A DNA stretch of 41,200 nucleotides from Mesorhizobium sp. (GCA_004020545.1 SAQE01000047.1:10001-51200), one strand, 5' to 3'. Shown: positions 20,168 to 28,631, counted from the stretch's first letter. Notes: generated from the sequence alone by a model not told the origin. Made by a program: numbers and translations.

Positions 20168-20169
20168 GA

Positions 20170-20439
20170 TCAAACCCTCGCTCCGTTGGCAAGCAGCACG
20201 TCCAGCCGGCCCTGCGACTCCAGTTCATGGAGATCGTCGCAGCCGCCGACATGCGTGTCGCCGATGAATATCTGCGGAAAGGTGGTTCGCCCATGCGCCC
20301 GGGAAATCATTTCCTGGCGCAGTTCCGGCGAGAACGACGCGTCGTGCTCCGTATAGGTCACACCCTTGCGCTCGAGCAGCCGCTTGGCGGCCGTGCAGTA
20401 GCCGCACATCATCCGGGTGTAGATCGTTACGTCGACCAT
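20170..20439 (-). CDS. grxC: Glutaredoxin 3 (GrxC)
   Basis: An 89-residue dithiol glutaredoxin that uses glutathione to reduce disulfides. The active site is C12-G-Y-C15, where CPYC is more common, but CGYC is known in alphaproteobacteria. The cis-Pro region TTFPQIFIGDTHVGGCDDL gives the glutathione site. The length is normal. It lies between comF and the hydrolase gene on the same strand. Confidence 0.95.
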   Translation of the reverse strand: MVDVTIYTRMMCGYCTAAKRLLERKGVTYTEHDASFSPELRQEMISRAHGRTTFPQIFIGDTHVGGCDDLHELESQGRLDVLLANGARV

Positions 20440-20458
20440 CCGTCAGTCATCCTGTCTG

Positions 20459-20507
20459 TGCATACCGCCCAACGGTTGTGTGAAACCGACATGCACCAAA
20501 ACTACAG
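20459..20507. repeat. Degenerate copy of repeat family 2
   Basis: TGCATACCGCCCAA followed about 30 bases later by CGACATGCACCAAAAC lines up with the first hairpin of the copies at 7744 and 8853 (TGCATGTCGCCC and CGACATGCATCAAAAC). The middle is shorter and the second hairpin is missing. Confidence 0.5.
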
Positions 20508-20514
20508 CTAGACC

Positions 20515-21345
20515 CTATATAGTCGCGGACTCATCGGCCCGAAAGTCCCCCGGCAGGACGCGGGCGAAGGTCAGCACGTCGACCGCTCCGGCGCCGCCCT
20601 TCTTCAGCGCCTTGGCCACCGCCCGCACGGTGGCGCCGGTGGTGAAGACGTCGTCGATGACGAGCACCCTGCGCCCGGCGATGTCGATCTCGGCCTCGGG
20701 CGGGACACGGAAAGCGGCGCGCACATTCTCCTCGCGTTCGTGCCGCTCCAGCCCGACCTGCTGGCGGGTGAGTTTTACGCGCCTGATCGCGGCTGGAGAG
20801 AAGGGCAGGCCGCTGAGAGTCGAAACCGCCCGCGCCAGTTCGGCCGACTGGTTGAACTGTCTGCGGAAAAAGCGCCGCCAGTGCAGCGGTACCGGCACCA
20901 CCACGTCGGCATCGGCGATCAGTTCCGCGCCGGCGCGCATCATCCAGCGCGCCATCCATGGCGCGAGATCGGTGCGATCCTGATATTTCAGCCCTTGCAC
21001 CATTTGGCGCGCGACACCTGAATAGACGACCGCCGCCCGCGCCCGCTCGAAAGGCGGCGGATCGGCGATCGCCTCGGCGGAGAGAAAACCATCGCCCATG
21101 TCATGGGTGAAAGGCGTACCCATCACCGGACACCAGGGCTTCTCCAGCAACCGGAGTTTCGGCCAGCAGGCGCCACACAGCACGCCGGGCTGCGAGACAT
21201 GGCGGCGGCAGCCGGCGCAGACCGGCGGAAACAGCATGCGCGCAGGCCAACCGAGCGCCTGGCGCGCCGTATCCTTGATCGCGATGGTCTTGATCTTGTG
21301 CACCGGATCGGCCACGTGAAGTGAAACCCCACGCCACCATAGCAT
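20515..21345 (-). CDS. comF: ComF-family phosphoribosyltransferase-like protein
   Basis: About 276 residues. The N-terminal double-zinc-ribbon carries CxxC pairs at 43/46 and 57/60. The C-terminal phosphoribosyltransferase fold includes the PRPP loop VLVIDDVFTTGAT. ComF proteins act in DNA uptake in naturally competent bacteria; in rhizobia the role is unknown. The start is uncertain because the frame stays open to 21810, antisense to the methyltransferase gene. MLWWRG at 21345 is the last ATG before the conserved part that avoids that overlap. Confidence 0.88.
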   Translation of the reverse strand: MLWWRGVSLHVADPVHKIKTIAIKDTARQALGWPARMLFPPVCAGCRRHVSQPGVLCGACWPKLRLLEKPWCPVMGTPFTHDMGDGFLSAEAIADPPPFERARAAVVYSGVARQMVQGLKYQDRTDLAPWMARWMMRAGAELIADADVVVPVPLHWRRFFRRQFNQSAELARAVSTLSGLPFSPAAIRRVKLTRQQVGLERHEREENVRAAFRVPPEAEIDIAGRRVLVIDDVFTTGATVRAVAKALKKGGAGAVDVLTFARVLPGDFRADESATI

Positions 21346-21379
21346 CGGTCCGCCATGCGCGGGCAACAGGAATAGCCCA

Positions 21380-22252
21380 TTGCAGTCCTTGATCGACACG
21401 GAGCTTTGGCTTGCGCACAAGCGCCGGGCACTCGCCCGTCCCGTCGAAGGCGCCGATTTCCTGATGCGGCGGGCGGCGGAAGACCTTGCCGACCGGCTGG
21501 GCGCCGTCGAGCGAAGGTTCGGCAAGGCGGCGGCGCTATTTTGCCAGACATCGGCCGCGACCGAGGTGCTCGCCGGCAGCGGCAAGGTGGCCGACATCGT
21601 TCGCGTGGAGACGGACCAAGCCTTCCTTGCCGGCGAAACTGGTGTCGTTGTCCCGGCGGAAACCGTGCCGTTCGAAGCCGAAAGCCTCGATCTCGTCGTC
21701 TCGCTGCTGTCGCTGCAGGCGATGAACGACATTCCCGGCGTGCTCGCGCAGATTCGTCGCGTTCTGCGGCCCGACGGGCTGTTCCTCGGCGCATTGGCCG
21801 GCGCCGGCACGCTTGCGGAGCTGCGCGAAAGCCTGCTTGCCGCCGAGACCGAGCTTCATGGCGGCGCGAGCCCTCGCGTGCTTCCGTTCACCGATGTGCG
21901 CGACGCCGGTGCATTGCTGCAGCGTGCAGGCCTGGCGCTGCCGGTCGCCGACGTCGAGACGGTCACCGTGCGCTATTCCTCTCTGTTCGGCCTTGCCGCC
22001 GATCTGCGCGCCATGGGCGAGACCAGCCCGCTCTTCGACCGCAGCCGGCGACCGGCCACCAGGCGGCTGTTCGCCCGCGCCGCCGAAATCTATGCCGAAC
22101 GGTTTTCAGACCCGGACGGCCGCATCCGGGCGAGCTTTTCGATCGTGTGGATGTCCGGCTGGGCGCCTGACGCCTCGCAGCAGAAGCCGCTCAAGCCCGG
22201 CTCGGCCAAGGTCTCGCTGAAGACGATCCTGGAGAAGCCGACGGGGCATTGA
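21380..22252 (+). CDS. SAM-dependent methyltransferase-like protein (NDUFAF5/BioC-like)
   Basis: A 290-residue protein resembling the NDUFAF5 branch of class I methyltransferases, whose mitochondrial members modify a complex I subunit. Supporting parts are FDxxL-like spacing with DLVVSLLSLQAMNDIPGVL (motif for the acidic strand), RRVLRPDGLFLGALAG and the C-terminal SIVWMSGWAPD. The glycine-rich motif I is not recognisable, so SAM binding may be altered. The start codon is TTG with AGGAA upstream. It is divergent from comF by 34 bases. Confidence 0.85.
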   Translation: MQSLIDTELWLAHKRRALARPVEGADFLMRRAAEDLADRLGAVERRFGKAAALFCQTSAATEVLAGSGKVADIVRVETDQAFLAGETGVVVPAETVPFEAESLDLVVSLLSLQAMNDIPGVLAQIRRVLRPDGLFLGALAGAGTLAELRESLLAAETELHGGASPRVLPFTDVRDAGALLQRAGLALPVADVETVTVRYSSLFGLAADLRAMGETSPLFDRSRRPATRRLFARAAEIYAERFSDPDGRIRASFSIVWMSGWAPDASQQKPLKPGSAKVSLKTILEKPTGH

Positions 22253-22274
22253 CCGATCGGCGCCGCGGTTCAGA

Positions 22275-22368
22275 GCGATTCCAGGAAAGCGTGTAACGGT
22301 TTCCGTCGGAAATTATGTAAAAACAAACAGTTAGAGCGGTTCAGCGATCTCGCCAACGCCGGACCGCT
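22275..22368. repeat. Palindromic intergenic repeat, family 1, copy B
   Basis: It has the same two-module plan as copy A: GCGATTCCAGGAAA with GGAAAT closing the first hairpin, then GAGCGGTTC (22334-22342) opposed by GGACCGCTA. It lies between the convergent ends of the methyltransferase and pilin genes and is more diverged than copy A. Confidence 0.75.
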
Positions 22369-22375
22369 AGTTCGG

Positions 22376-22558
22376 TCAGTGCTGGGCAAAGGCGTTGGCA
22401 AGCCTGCTGTTGTTGTCGCTGAACAACCACTGGATCGCATCCGCGGCCCTGCCGACGCCGCCGATGATGACAAGCGACAGCACGGTGACGATGAGACCGT
22501 ATTCGATGGCCGTGGCGCCCGATTCATCTTTCGCGAATTGCTGCAGCAGGTTCTTCAT
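22376..22558 (-). CDS. Flp/Fap-type pilin
   Basis: A 60-residue class IVb (Tad) prepilin. A short charged leader ends at the prepilin-peptidase site Gly14 followed by ATAIEYGLI, the hallmark Glu-Tyr pair, and then a single hydrophobic helix. The ribosome site GAGGGA lies ahead of the ATG. No tad/cpa assembly genes are in the window, so this is an orphan locus, and its secretion apparatus must be elsewhere if it is used. Confidence 0.93.
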   Translation of the reverse strand: MKNLLQQFAKDESGATAIEYGLIVTVLSLVIIGGVGRAADAIQWLFSDNNSRLANAFAQH

Positions 22559-22595
22559 GGTCGTCGATCCCTCTTGCCGGGAACCATAGGGCCTA

Positions 22596-22631
22596 CCCGT
22601 TAAGAAAGGTTAACGGCAAAAGCTTAACGGG
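22596..22631. promoter_or_regulatory. Inverted TTAACGG elements upstream of the pilin gene
   Basis: CCCGTTAAG (22596-22604) and CTTAACGGG (22623-22631) are exact inverted arms, and a third GTTAACGG lies between them. The site is about 40-70 bases upstream of the pilin start and could be a regulator site. It resembles but does not meet the CtrA TTAA-N7-TTAA spacing. Confidence 0.45.
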
Positions 22632-22669
22632 GGGTGAAACAGCCGTTTCTTGCTGAAATTATTAACCAA

Positions 22670-22984
22670 TTAGCAGTCGCCATGGCGACTGCCGTCGTTG
22701 CGGATCACGCAGATGGAACTTGGCAGCGGCTGCAGCACGCTTCGCCGCAGCGTGTAGGTGTCTCGGCGGCCGATCGAGCCGGTGCTGGTCATGTCGAGCC
22801 CGCTGGCCAGGCCGCCACGCGCGCTTTGCGACCGTGTCTGGCTGTCGAGGAAAGGCGTCGCGATCAACGCGAGCGCCACTGCGGCCGATCCGAAAAGCAA
22901 CGTGATCCGCAAAATGCCCATGCCGGCATCGGCGGCGCGGAAAGTACGATCGGGCCGGATCGAGTCCCAGTCTCTCAGGCTCAT
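22670..22984 (-). CDS. Small single-span membrane protein, unknown function
   Basis: A 104-residue protein I do not recognise. Residues 1-25 are charged (SLRDWDSIRPDRTFRAADAG). Residues about 23-45 form one hydrophobic helix, and the remainder is polar with two cysteines near the end (CVIRND and the terminal Cys). GGAG eight bases before the ATG supports the start. It lies upstream of the Flp pilin on the same strand, about 110 bases away, but no functional link can be shown. Confidence 0.7.
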   Translation of the reverse strand: MSLRDWDSIRPDRTFRAADAGMGILRITLLFGSAAVALALIATPFLDSQTRSQSARGGLASGLDMTSTGSIGRRDTYTLRRSVLQPLPSSICVIRNDGSRHGDC

Positions 22985-23098
22985 GGAATGGCTCCAAAGG
23001 AATCGGCATGCCGCCGCGCGGACGGCTTTGCCTCAATCTTCCACGCCGAGATAAATCTTCCATTAACGCTGCCTAAAACGGCAACGACTGCTAAACGA

Positions 23099-23521
23099 TC
23101 ACAACAGGTCGATGAGGAACTGGATCAGCGGCGCGTCCGCCGGCGGCATCGGATAGTCGCGCATCTGCCGTGGCCTCACCCATTTCAGCCCCTGCCCTTC
23201 CTTCGGCTGCGCGATGCCGCGGAAGCGCCGGCAGACATAAAGCGGCATCAGCAGGTGGAAATCGTCATAGCTGTGGCTGGCGAAGGTGAGCGGCGCCAGG
23301 CATGGGATCTCGGTCTCGATGCCCAGTTCTTCATGCAGCTCGCGGACCAGGCATTCCTCGGGCGTCTCGCCGGGCTCGACCTTGCCGCCCGGAAACTCCC
23401 AAAGACCCGCAAGCTGCTTGCCCTCGGGGCGCTGCGCCAGAAGCACGCGCCGGTCGGTGTCGACCAGCGCGCAGGCCGCGACGAGAAGCAGGCGCCTTCC
23501 GGCTGGCTTGATCTCGCTCAT
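23099..23521 (-). CDS. mutT: Nudix hydrolase, MutT-type (8-oxo-dGTP diphosphatase)
   Basis: A 140-residue Nudix enzyme that would remove oxidised dGTP from the nucleotide pool. The complete Nudix box is at 45-67, with GGKVEPGETPEE followed by RELHEELGI. WEFPGGK preceding it and the C-terminal WVRP segment are typical of MutT. The ATG at 23521 overlaps the stop of the acetyltransferase gene in ATGA form, so it is the third gene of the argJ operon. The upstream open frame to 23653 is antisense-like sequence and is not included. Confidence 0.94.
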   Translation of the reverse strand: MSEIKPAGRRLLLVAACALVDTDRRVLLAQRPEGKQLAGLWEFPGGKVEPGETPEECLVRELHEELGIETEIPCLAPLTFASHSYDDFHLLMPLYVCRRFRGIAQPKEGQGLKWVRPRQMRDYPMPPADAPLIQFLIDLL

Positions 23522-24297
23522 GCGCCCGGCGGCCGGCGATAGTGGTAGCGGTAGACTTCCTCGAAGCCGAGCGACCGGTAGAGCGACAGCGCCGGGACAT
23601 TGCCGGCTTCCACCTGCAGCCAGGCTTCGCGCGCGCCGCGCAACCGCGCCCATTTCAGCGCTGACAGGATGAGGTTGCGGCCATGACCCTTGTTGCGCGC
23701 CGACTTCTCGGTGGCGACCTCGAACAGTCCGGCGAGATCGCCGTCATGGACACAGATCAGCGTCGCGAGCGGCTCGTTGCCGTCTTCGAGCGCAAACAGC
23801 CCCGCTTCGGGCTGGATGGCGCCGATGACCTCCGACAGGCCGGGCCGCAGCGAGACATCCGAGCTACTCGTCCTGATCGCCGCGCCGATGAAGCGGCTGA
23901 TGTCCTTCAGCGGAATCTGGTCCATCGCGGCGTCGAGCTCAGCCTCCTTGAGCGGCAGCCGCATCACCAGCGACTCGTCGAACCGGCTCCAGCCCGCCTC
24001 GTCGAGATGCTTCGACAGCACCTGCCCGGAAAGCGGCGACATGCGAAAGGTCAGCGGCCGGCCGTAGGCGTCGAAACGGCGGCTGGCGCGCATGATGCGC
24101 TCGGCAATGTGCTGGGTGTCGCCCGGATCGAGCGGGTTGACCGAATTCAGACGTTTTGCCGGATGGCCGGCCGTCAGCCGCACCACCCATGTCCCGTCAT
24201 AGTGGACGGCCGCCGCCGGCCAGGCGCGAAAACCCGCCGCCTCGTAACGGCGCACGATCGCGAGCACGCTTCCCGGATGCCTGGACACCGGCGCCAT
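23518..24297 (-). CDS. GNAT-family N-acetyltransferase
   Basis: A 259-residue protein with a C-terminal GNAT domain: strand GLFEVATEKSARNKGHG (the R/Q-x-x-G-x-G/A acetyl-CoA loop is RNKGHG), helix LILSALKWAR and motif B with NVPALSLYRSLGFEEVYRYHY. The N-terminal ~130 residues form a second, degenerate GNAT-like half. The substrate is unknown. The ATG at 24297 shares its A with the argJ stop codon (TGATG), so the genes are tightly coupled. Confidence 0.93.
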   Translation of the reverse strand: MAPVSRHPGSVLAIVRRYEAAGFRAWPAAAVHYDGTWVVRLTAGHPAKRLNSVNPLDPGDTQHIAERIMRASRRFDAYGRPLTFRMSPLSGQVLSKHLDEAGWSRFDESLVMRLPLKEAELDAAMDQIPLKDISRFIGAAIRTSSSDVSLRPGLSEVIGAIQPEAGLFALEDGNEPLATLICVHDGDLAGLFEVATEKSARNKGHGRNLILSALKWARLRGAREAWLQVEAGNVPALSLYRSLGFEEVYRYHYRRPPGA

Positions 24298-25538
24298 CAG
24301 CTCCGGTAGTCGCCATTGATGGCGACATATTCCTTGGTGAGGTCGCAGGTCCACACCGTCGCCTTGCCGCGGCCGATGCCGATATCGGCGCGGATGCGGA
24401 TGTCGTCCCGCTTCATATAGGCCGAGGTCGCTTCCTCGGAGTAAGCCGGATCGCGCTCGCCCTCATGCGCCAGCCGATTGTCGCCGAACCAGATTGACAG
24501 CCGGTCGCGGTCGGCCGGCTCGCCGGCCTTGCCGACGGCCATGACGACGCGGCCCCAATTGGCGTCCTCGCCGGCGACCGCCGTCTTGACCAGCGGCGAG
24601 TTGGCGATCGAGAGCGCGATGCGCTTGGCCGAGCGGGCGGACTTGGCGCCGGTGACGGTGACCTCGACCTGCTTGCGCGCGCCCTCGCCGTCGCGCACCA
24701 CTTGCAGCGCCAGCGACTTCAGCACCTTGCCGAGCGCGCGGCGGAAGGCGCCGAGCCGCGCATCCTTCGGATCGCTGATTGCCGGGGCGCCACGCGCGGC
24801 TGCTTTGCCGGTTGCAAAGAAAAGCAGCGTGTCGCTGGTCGAAGTGTCGCTGTCGACGGTGACGGCGTTGAAGGTCTTGGCCGTGCCGCGTGACAACAGG
24901 TCCTGCAGCACGGGCGCCGCGATCGGCGCGTCGGTGGCGATGAAGGAGAGCATCGTCGCCATGTCGGGCGCGATCATTCCGGCGCCCTTGGCGATGCCGT
25001 TGATGGTCACGTCGGCGTCGCCGAGCCTGACCGTCTGCGTCGCCACCTTCGGATAGGTGTCCGTGGTCATGATGGCCTTCGCAGCGTCGGTCCACAGGTC
25101 CGGCTTGCCATCCTTCACCAAGCCGGCAAGCAGGTGGCTGAATTTGTTGGTGTCGAGCGGTTCGCCGATGACGCCGGTCGAGGCCAGGAAGACCTCGCTC
25201 TCGGTGCATCCTGCCGCCTTTGCCGCCGCCTCGCCCGTCAGCGCGGTCGAAGCCTTGCCCTTCTTGCCGGTGAAGGCGTTGGCATTGCCGGAATTGACCA
25301 CCAGAACGCGCGCCTTGCCGGCGGGCAGGTTCTGCCGGCAGTAGTCGACCGGCGCCGAGGGGCATTTCGAGCGGGTGAAGACGCCGGCGACCGCCGTGCC
25401 CGGATCGAAGACCATGGCAAGCAGGTCGGTGCGATTCCGGTATTTGATCCCGGCCTCGGCGGTCGCGATGCGCACGCCCTCGATGACCGGCATCTTGGGA
25501 TATTTCTTCGGTGCGAGCGGCGAAATCGTTGCGGACAT
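24297..25538 (-). CDS. argJ: Bifunctional ornithine acetyltransferase / N-acetylglutamate synthase
   Basis: A 413-residue enzyme of arginine biosynthesis that moves the acetyl group from N-acetylornithine to glutamate. It is made as a proenzyme that cuts itself between Ala194 and Thr195 in the motif [14 protein letters not shown]; Thr195 becomes the N-terminal nucleophile. The oxyanion-hole Thr-Gly pair is in ASTGVIGEP. The start [15 protein letters not shown] at 25538 is the usual N-terminus. It heads the argJ-GNAT-mutT operon. Confidence 0.97.
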   Translation of the reverse strand: MSATISPLAPKKYPKMPVIEGVRIATAEAGIKYRNRTDLLAMVFDPGTAVAGVFTRSKCPSAPVDYCRQNLPAGKARVLVVNSGNANAFTGKKGKASTALTGEAAAKAAGCTESEVFLASTGVIGEPLDTNKFSHLLAGLVKDGKPDLWTDAAKAIMTTDTYPKVATQTVRLGDADVTINGIAKGAGMIAPDMATMLSFIATDAPIAAPVLQDLLSRGTAKTFNAVTVDSDTSTSDTLLFFATGKAAARGAPAISDPKDARLGAFRRALGKVLKSLALQVVRDGEGARKQVEVTVTGAKSARSAKRIALSIANSPLVKTAVAGEDANWGRVVMAVGKAGEPADRDRLSIWFGDNRLAHEGERDPAYSEEATSAYMKRDDIRIRADIGIGRGKATVWTCDLTKEYVAINGDYRS

Positions 25539-25677
25539 TGGGGACCCCGGAGCGGCAATAACGCGAAAAGAACGCCGGTTTGCCCGATACGGCGCCACGG
25601 CGCAAGGGCGTTTTGATGGCCCTCGCAAGGTGTCGGGCATGGCCGGAGTGGACGACCCACACGATCGGCCGGAGCGC

Positions 25678-26559
25678 TCAGGAATGCCCACTCAGGAACG
25701 CAATGATCCGCTCAGCCGTCTCGGCCGGAAATTGATCGACGAAGAAATGTCCGCCAGGCAGCGACGCTTCGGTCACGTCGGCAACCCGCTTGCGCCATTC
25801 GGCGGGAATATCGAACAGCGAAGCCATCGTCCCCGACGAGCCGTAGAATACGAGCGTCGGGCAGAGGATCTTGCGGCCGATGTCGGCGGCATCGTGTTCG
25901 AGGTCGATGCTGGCCGCCGCCCGATAGTCGGAGCAGGAACCGTGGGTCATCCCGGGGTCATGCCAAGCCCGCCGGTACTCGGCGATCAATTCGGGATCGA
26001 AACTCGAAATGCTGGTCGCGCCCCAGCCGACCAGGCATGTTTCGTAGAAGAAGTCCGGATCGTTGCCTATGAGGCGCTCGGGCAACGGCTCCGGCTGCGA
26101 CAGGAAATACCAGTGCCAGTAGGCGCCCGCAACGTACCTGTTCGTATCCATGAACATCGCATAGGTCGGCACGATATCCATGACGGTGAGCGACAGGACC
26201 GCTTCCGGATGGTCGAGCGTCATCCTGTGCCCGGTCCGTCCGCCCCTGTCGTGGCCGACCATATGGAACCGGTCGAATCCGAACTGGCGCATCAGGCCGA
26301 CCTGGTCGTTCGCCATCGCGCGAAAGCTGTAGTTCGACCGATCGGGCAGGCATTTCGGCTTCGAGGAATCGCCATAACCGCGCAGGTCGGCGCAAACGAC
26401 CGTGAAACGATCCGCGAGCAAGGGGGCGACCCGAGCCCACATCGCCCGGCATTGCGGAAATCCGTGCAGCAGAAGCACCGGCGGCCCGGAACCGCCGACC
26501 TCGCAGGCGATGTCCATCCCATCAATGGTGAAGGCCTTGCGTGCGAAACCTTCAAACAT
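25678..26559 (-). CDS. Alpha/beta hydrolase, haloacetate dehalogenase-like
   Basis: A 293-residue alpha/beta hydrolase resembling fluoroacetate/haloacetate dehalogenase (DehH1), which cleaves carbon-halogen bonds of 2-haloacetates. The nucleophile is Asp104 in GHDRGG, with carboxylate-binding Arg105 and Arg108. The halide pocket residues His149, Trp150 and Tyr212 are all present, as are the acid Asp128 (MDIVPT) and His271 (GGHFF). The lid context [18 protein letters not shown] fits. The true substrate could differ. The start [10 protein letters not shown] is at 26559. It lies in a small island with a membrane protein and TetR. Confidence 0.85.
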   Translation of the reverse strand: MFEGFARKAFTIDGMDIACEVGGSGPPVLLLHGFPQCRAMWARVAPLLADRFTVVCADLRGYGDSSKPKCLPDRSNYSFRAMANDQVGLMRQFGFDRFHMVGHDRGGRTGHRMTLDHPEAVLSLTVMDIVPTYAMFMDTNRYVAGAYWHWYFLSQPEPLPERLIGNDPDFFYETCLVGWGATSISSFDPELIAEYRRAWHDPGMTHGSCSDYRAAASIDLEHDAADIGRKILCPTLVFYGSSGTMASLFDIPAEWRKRVADVTEASLPGGHFFVDQFPAETAERIIAFLSGHS

Positions 26560-26704
26560 GATCCGCTTGCTCCGCGCTGGCAGCGGCCTTGGCCGCCTCA
26601 TCGGCAGCCGAGTTATTTCGGAATTTGCCGCTCCGATCCATCCCTACATTCGTTGCAGCGCGTCGCCGGCATCGCGCCGGCAGCGATCGGATCGGTTCCA
26701 GCGC

Positions 26705-26947
26705 CTATTCGCTCGGCCCGCCTGCCTGCACATTGATGAAACCGCCAAACGCCTTCTGCACGCCGGGGATCAGTCCCCAGATCATGATCGAGACCATCAG
26801 CGGCGCGATGACCAGCGTGCGCTGCCAGATGAACCAATCCTCGGTGAGCGGAAACACCACGTAGAGAATGGCGGTGATCAGCGGATAGACGCCGGCAAGA
26901 ACCAGAAGGGCAAAGCGGGGACGCGAGAAGCGGGTGGTCTGGGTCAT
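26705..26947 (-). CDS. Small two-helix membrane protein
   Basis: An 80-residue protein with two hydrophobic helices (about 12-33 and 44-60) joined by a loop with PLTEDWFIWQRT. The pattern (R)xxLLVLAGVYPL through IWGLIPGV resembles the C-terminal two-helix extension of some antibiotic-biosynthesis-monooxygenase (ABM) proteins, here standing alone; this is from memory and untested. A TTCTCC complement (GGAGAAA) gives a ribosome site. It is divergent from the TetR gene across a strong palindrome, so it is likely the repressor's target, with the hydrolase downstream. Confidence 0.75.
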   Translation of the reverse strand: MTQTTRFSRPRFALLVLAGVYPLITAILYVVFPLTEDWFIWQRTLVIAPLMVSIMIWGLIPGVQKAFGGFINVQAGGPSE

Positions 26948-26965
26948 CGATTTCTCCTATCGTTA

Positions 26966-26999
26966 CGAAACGTTCCGTTATATAAAACGGACCGTTTCG
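26966..26999. promoter_or_regulatory. 34-bp inverted repeat, candidate TetR operator
   Basis: CGAAACGTTCCGTT and AACGGACCGTTTCG are reverse complements with one mismatch, around the spacer ATATAA. It lies just upstream of the membrane-protein gene and 38 bases before the TetR start, and TATAAA inside it could be a -10 element. Confidence 0.8.
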
Positions 27000-27037
27000 T
27001 TTCGTCAAGAGGTCGTGTATGAGGATGCAGCAAATTC

Positions 27038-27655
27038 ATGGATAACGCAGGTCGAATGGCTGAAGAGGCTGGCTCGGGACGCAGATCGATCGGGGCGCGG
27101 CGCAACCCGGAAAGCGCCGGCGCCATTCTCGACGCCGCCGAGGCAGTGCTGGTCGAAGCCGGCTATGCCGGTTTCTCGATCGAGGCCGTGGCGCGACGGG
27201 CGCGCGCCGGCAAACCCACGATCTACCGCTGGTGGCCGAGCAAGGCGGCCCTGCTGCTCGACGTCTACCAGCGGGGCAAGCGCGTCGACAATCCGGACAC
27301 CGGAAAGCTGGAGGACGATCTCGTCGGCTTCCTGAAGAGCCTGTTCTCGCACTGGCACAAAACCTCGTCCGGCAGCGTGTTCAGATCGCTGATCGCCGAG
27401 GCGCAGTCGGATGAAGCCGCCGCAGCGGCGCTTGCCGACTATGCGAGAGGGCGCCGCGCCCATACCGGCCAGATGGTCGAACGCGCCAAGGCGAGGGGCG
27501 AAGTTGCGGCCGATGTCGACCCGACGCTCGTTGCCGACCTCATCGCCTCCTATGCCTGGACGCATCTCCTGACCGATCGCCTCGACGAAGACGACGCGGC
27601 CATACGCAAGGCAGTCCGCTATGTGATGCACGGCATTGCCGTGCGTATCCGCTGA
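27038..27655 (+). CDS. TetR/AcrR-family transcriptional regulator
   Basis: A 205-residue regulator. The helix-turn-helix is at about residues 30-75: [20 protein letters not shown], then [19 protein letters not shown], the TetR signature. The C-terminal ligand domain is of the TetR_C type with [21 protein letters not shown]. The likely target is the divergent two-helix protein and dehalogenase-like gene, via the 34-bp palindrome. It ends in a bidirectional terminator shared with ppiC. Confidence 0.92.
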   Translation: MDNAGRMAEEAGSGRRSIGARRNPESAGAILDAAEAVLVEAGYAGFSIEAVARRARAGKPTIYRWWPSKAALLLDVYQRGKRVDNPDTGKLEDDLVGFLKSLFSHWHKTSSGSVFRSLIAEAQSDEAAAAALADYARGRRAHTGQMVERAKARGEVAADVDPTLVADLIASYAWTHLLTDRLDEDDAAIRKAVRYVMHGIAVRIR

Positions 27656-27660
27656 AAGCA

Positions 27661-27699
27661 AAAAGGGCGCGGCGAACAACAGTTCGCCGCGCCCTTTTT
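27661..27699. terminator. Bidirectional terminator between tetR and ppiC
   Basis: A perfect 17-bp stem has arms AAAAGGGCGCGGCGAAC and GTTCGCCGCGCCCTTTT with a four-base loop (AACA). It has T runs on both strands, so it serves both convergent genes. Confidence 0.95.
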
Positions 27700-27713
27700 G
27701 GAGTCTCTTGCGC

Positions 27714-28631
27714 TTACTTGGCGCTTTCCATCGTGTCGACCGCCGCCTTCAGCTTTTCGTCCGCGATCTCGACCTTGGCGGCTGCACGCAATTCCTTGAC
27801 CATGGCGAAGTACTTGTCGCGGATCACGGCCTGCCTGGCCTGGTCCTTGACGTCGTCGAAAGCCGGCGGCTGCTTGGCGCGCTTGTCCTCGACCTTGATG
27901 ACATGCCAGCCGAACTGCGACTGCACCGGCTCCTTCGAGTATTTGCCGACGTCCAGCGCGAAGGCGGCCTTGTCGAACTCCGGCACCATCTGTCCGGGAC
28001 CGAACCAGCCGAGATCGCCGCCGTTCGACTTGCCGCTCGGGTCGCTGGTATGCTCGTTGGCGAGCTTCTGGAAATCGGCGCCGCCGTCGAGCTGCTTGAT
28101 GATTGCCTCTGCCTCATCCTTGGTCTTCACGAGGATGTGACGGGCATGGACTTCATTGACCGGCGGCGTGTTGGCGATTTCCTGGTCATAGCGGGCGCGG
28201 ACTTCGGCGTCCGTCACCTTGTTGACGACCTCCTTCTCGACCACCTCGCCATGCAGGGCGCGCTGCTGCAGGAATGCCATGCGGCGCTGGAAATCGGCAT
28301 CCTTGTCGAGACCGCTGTCGACCGCCTTCTTGGCCATGACACGGATTTCGATGGCCGCGGAAAGGGCGGCGGCGCGGCGTTGTTCCGGCGGCAGCTGCGC
28401 GAACTGCTGCGACAGCTCGCCTTCGGCGAGCGCGAGATCGGCCTCCGTCAGCTTCTCGCCGTTGATGGTGGCGACCACGGCATTCGGATCGACAGGGGCG
28501 GCTGCTGGAGCCGCGGCGTCCGGCTGGGCGGGCTTGGTTTCCTGCGCCATCAGCGGCGACAGCAAAACAGCCGAGAAGCCTAAGGCCAAGCCAAGGCTGG
28601 CGAGCGACGCGCGGCGGAACGACAGGGACAT
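27714..28631 (-). CDS. Peptidylprolyl isomerase, parvulin type (PpiC/SurA-like)
   Basis: A 305-residue exported foldase. Residues 1-29 are a signal peptide ending LMAQ. A Pro/Ala-rich linker follows, then a SurA-like helical domain (50-150) and the parvulin domain at about 158-250 (EVHARHILVKT, GGDLGWFGPGQMVPEFDKAAF and QSQFGWHVIKVE). It would help fold outer-membrane or periplasmic proteins. GGAG nine bases before the ATG at 28631 supports the start. It is divergent from secA, a placement that fits a secretion role. Confidence 0.94.
   Translation of the reverse strand: MSLSFRRASLASLGLALGFSAVLLSPLMAQETKPAQPDAAAPAAAPVDPNAVVATINGEKLTEADLALAEGELSQQFAQLPPEQRRAAALSAAIEIRVMAKKAVDSGLDKDADFQRRMAFLQQRALHGEVVEKEVVNKVTDAEVRARYDQEIANTPPVNEVHARHILVKTKDEAEAIIKQLDGGADFQKLANEHTSDPSGKSNGGDLGWFGPGQMVPEFDKAAFALDVGKYSKEPVQSQFGWHVIKVEDKRAKQPPAFDDVKDQARQAVIRDKYFAMVKELRAAAKVEIADEKLKAAVDTMESAK

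Noticed and set aside
22596-22631. CtrA box ahead of the pilin gene
   Set aside because: The TTAA elements are 6 and 10 bases apart, not the 7 required by the CtrA consensus.
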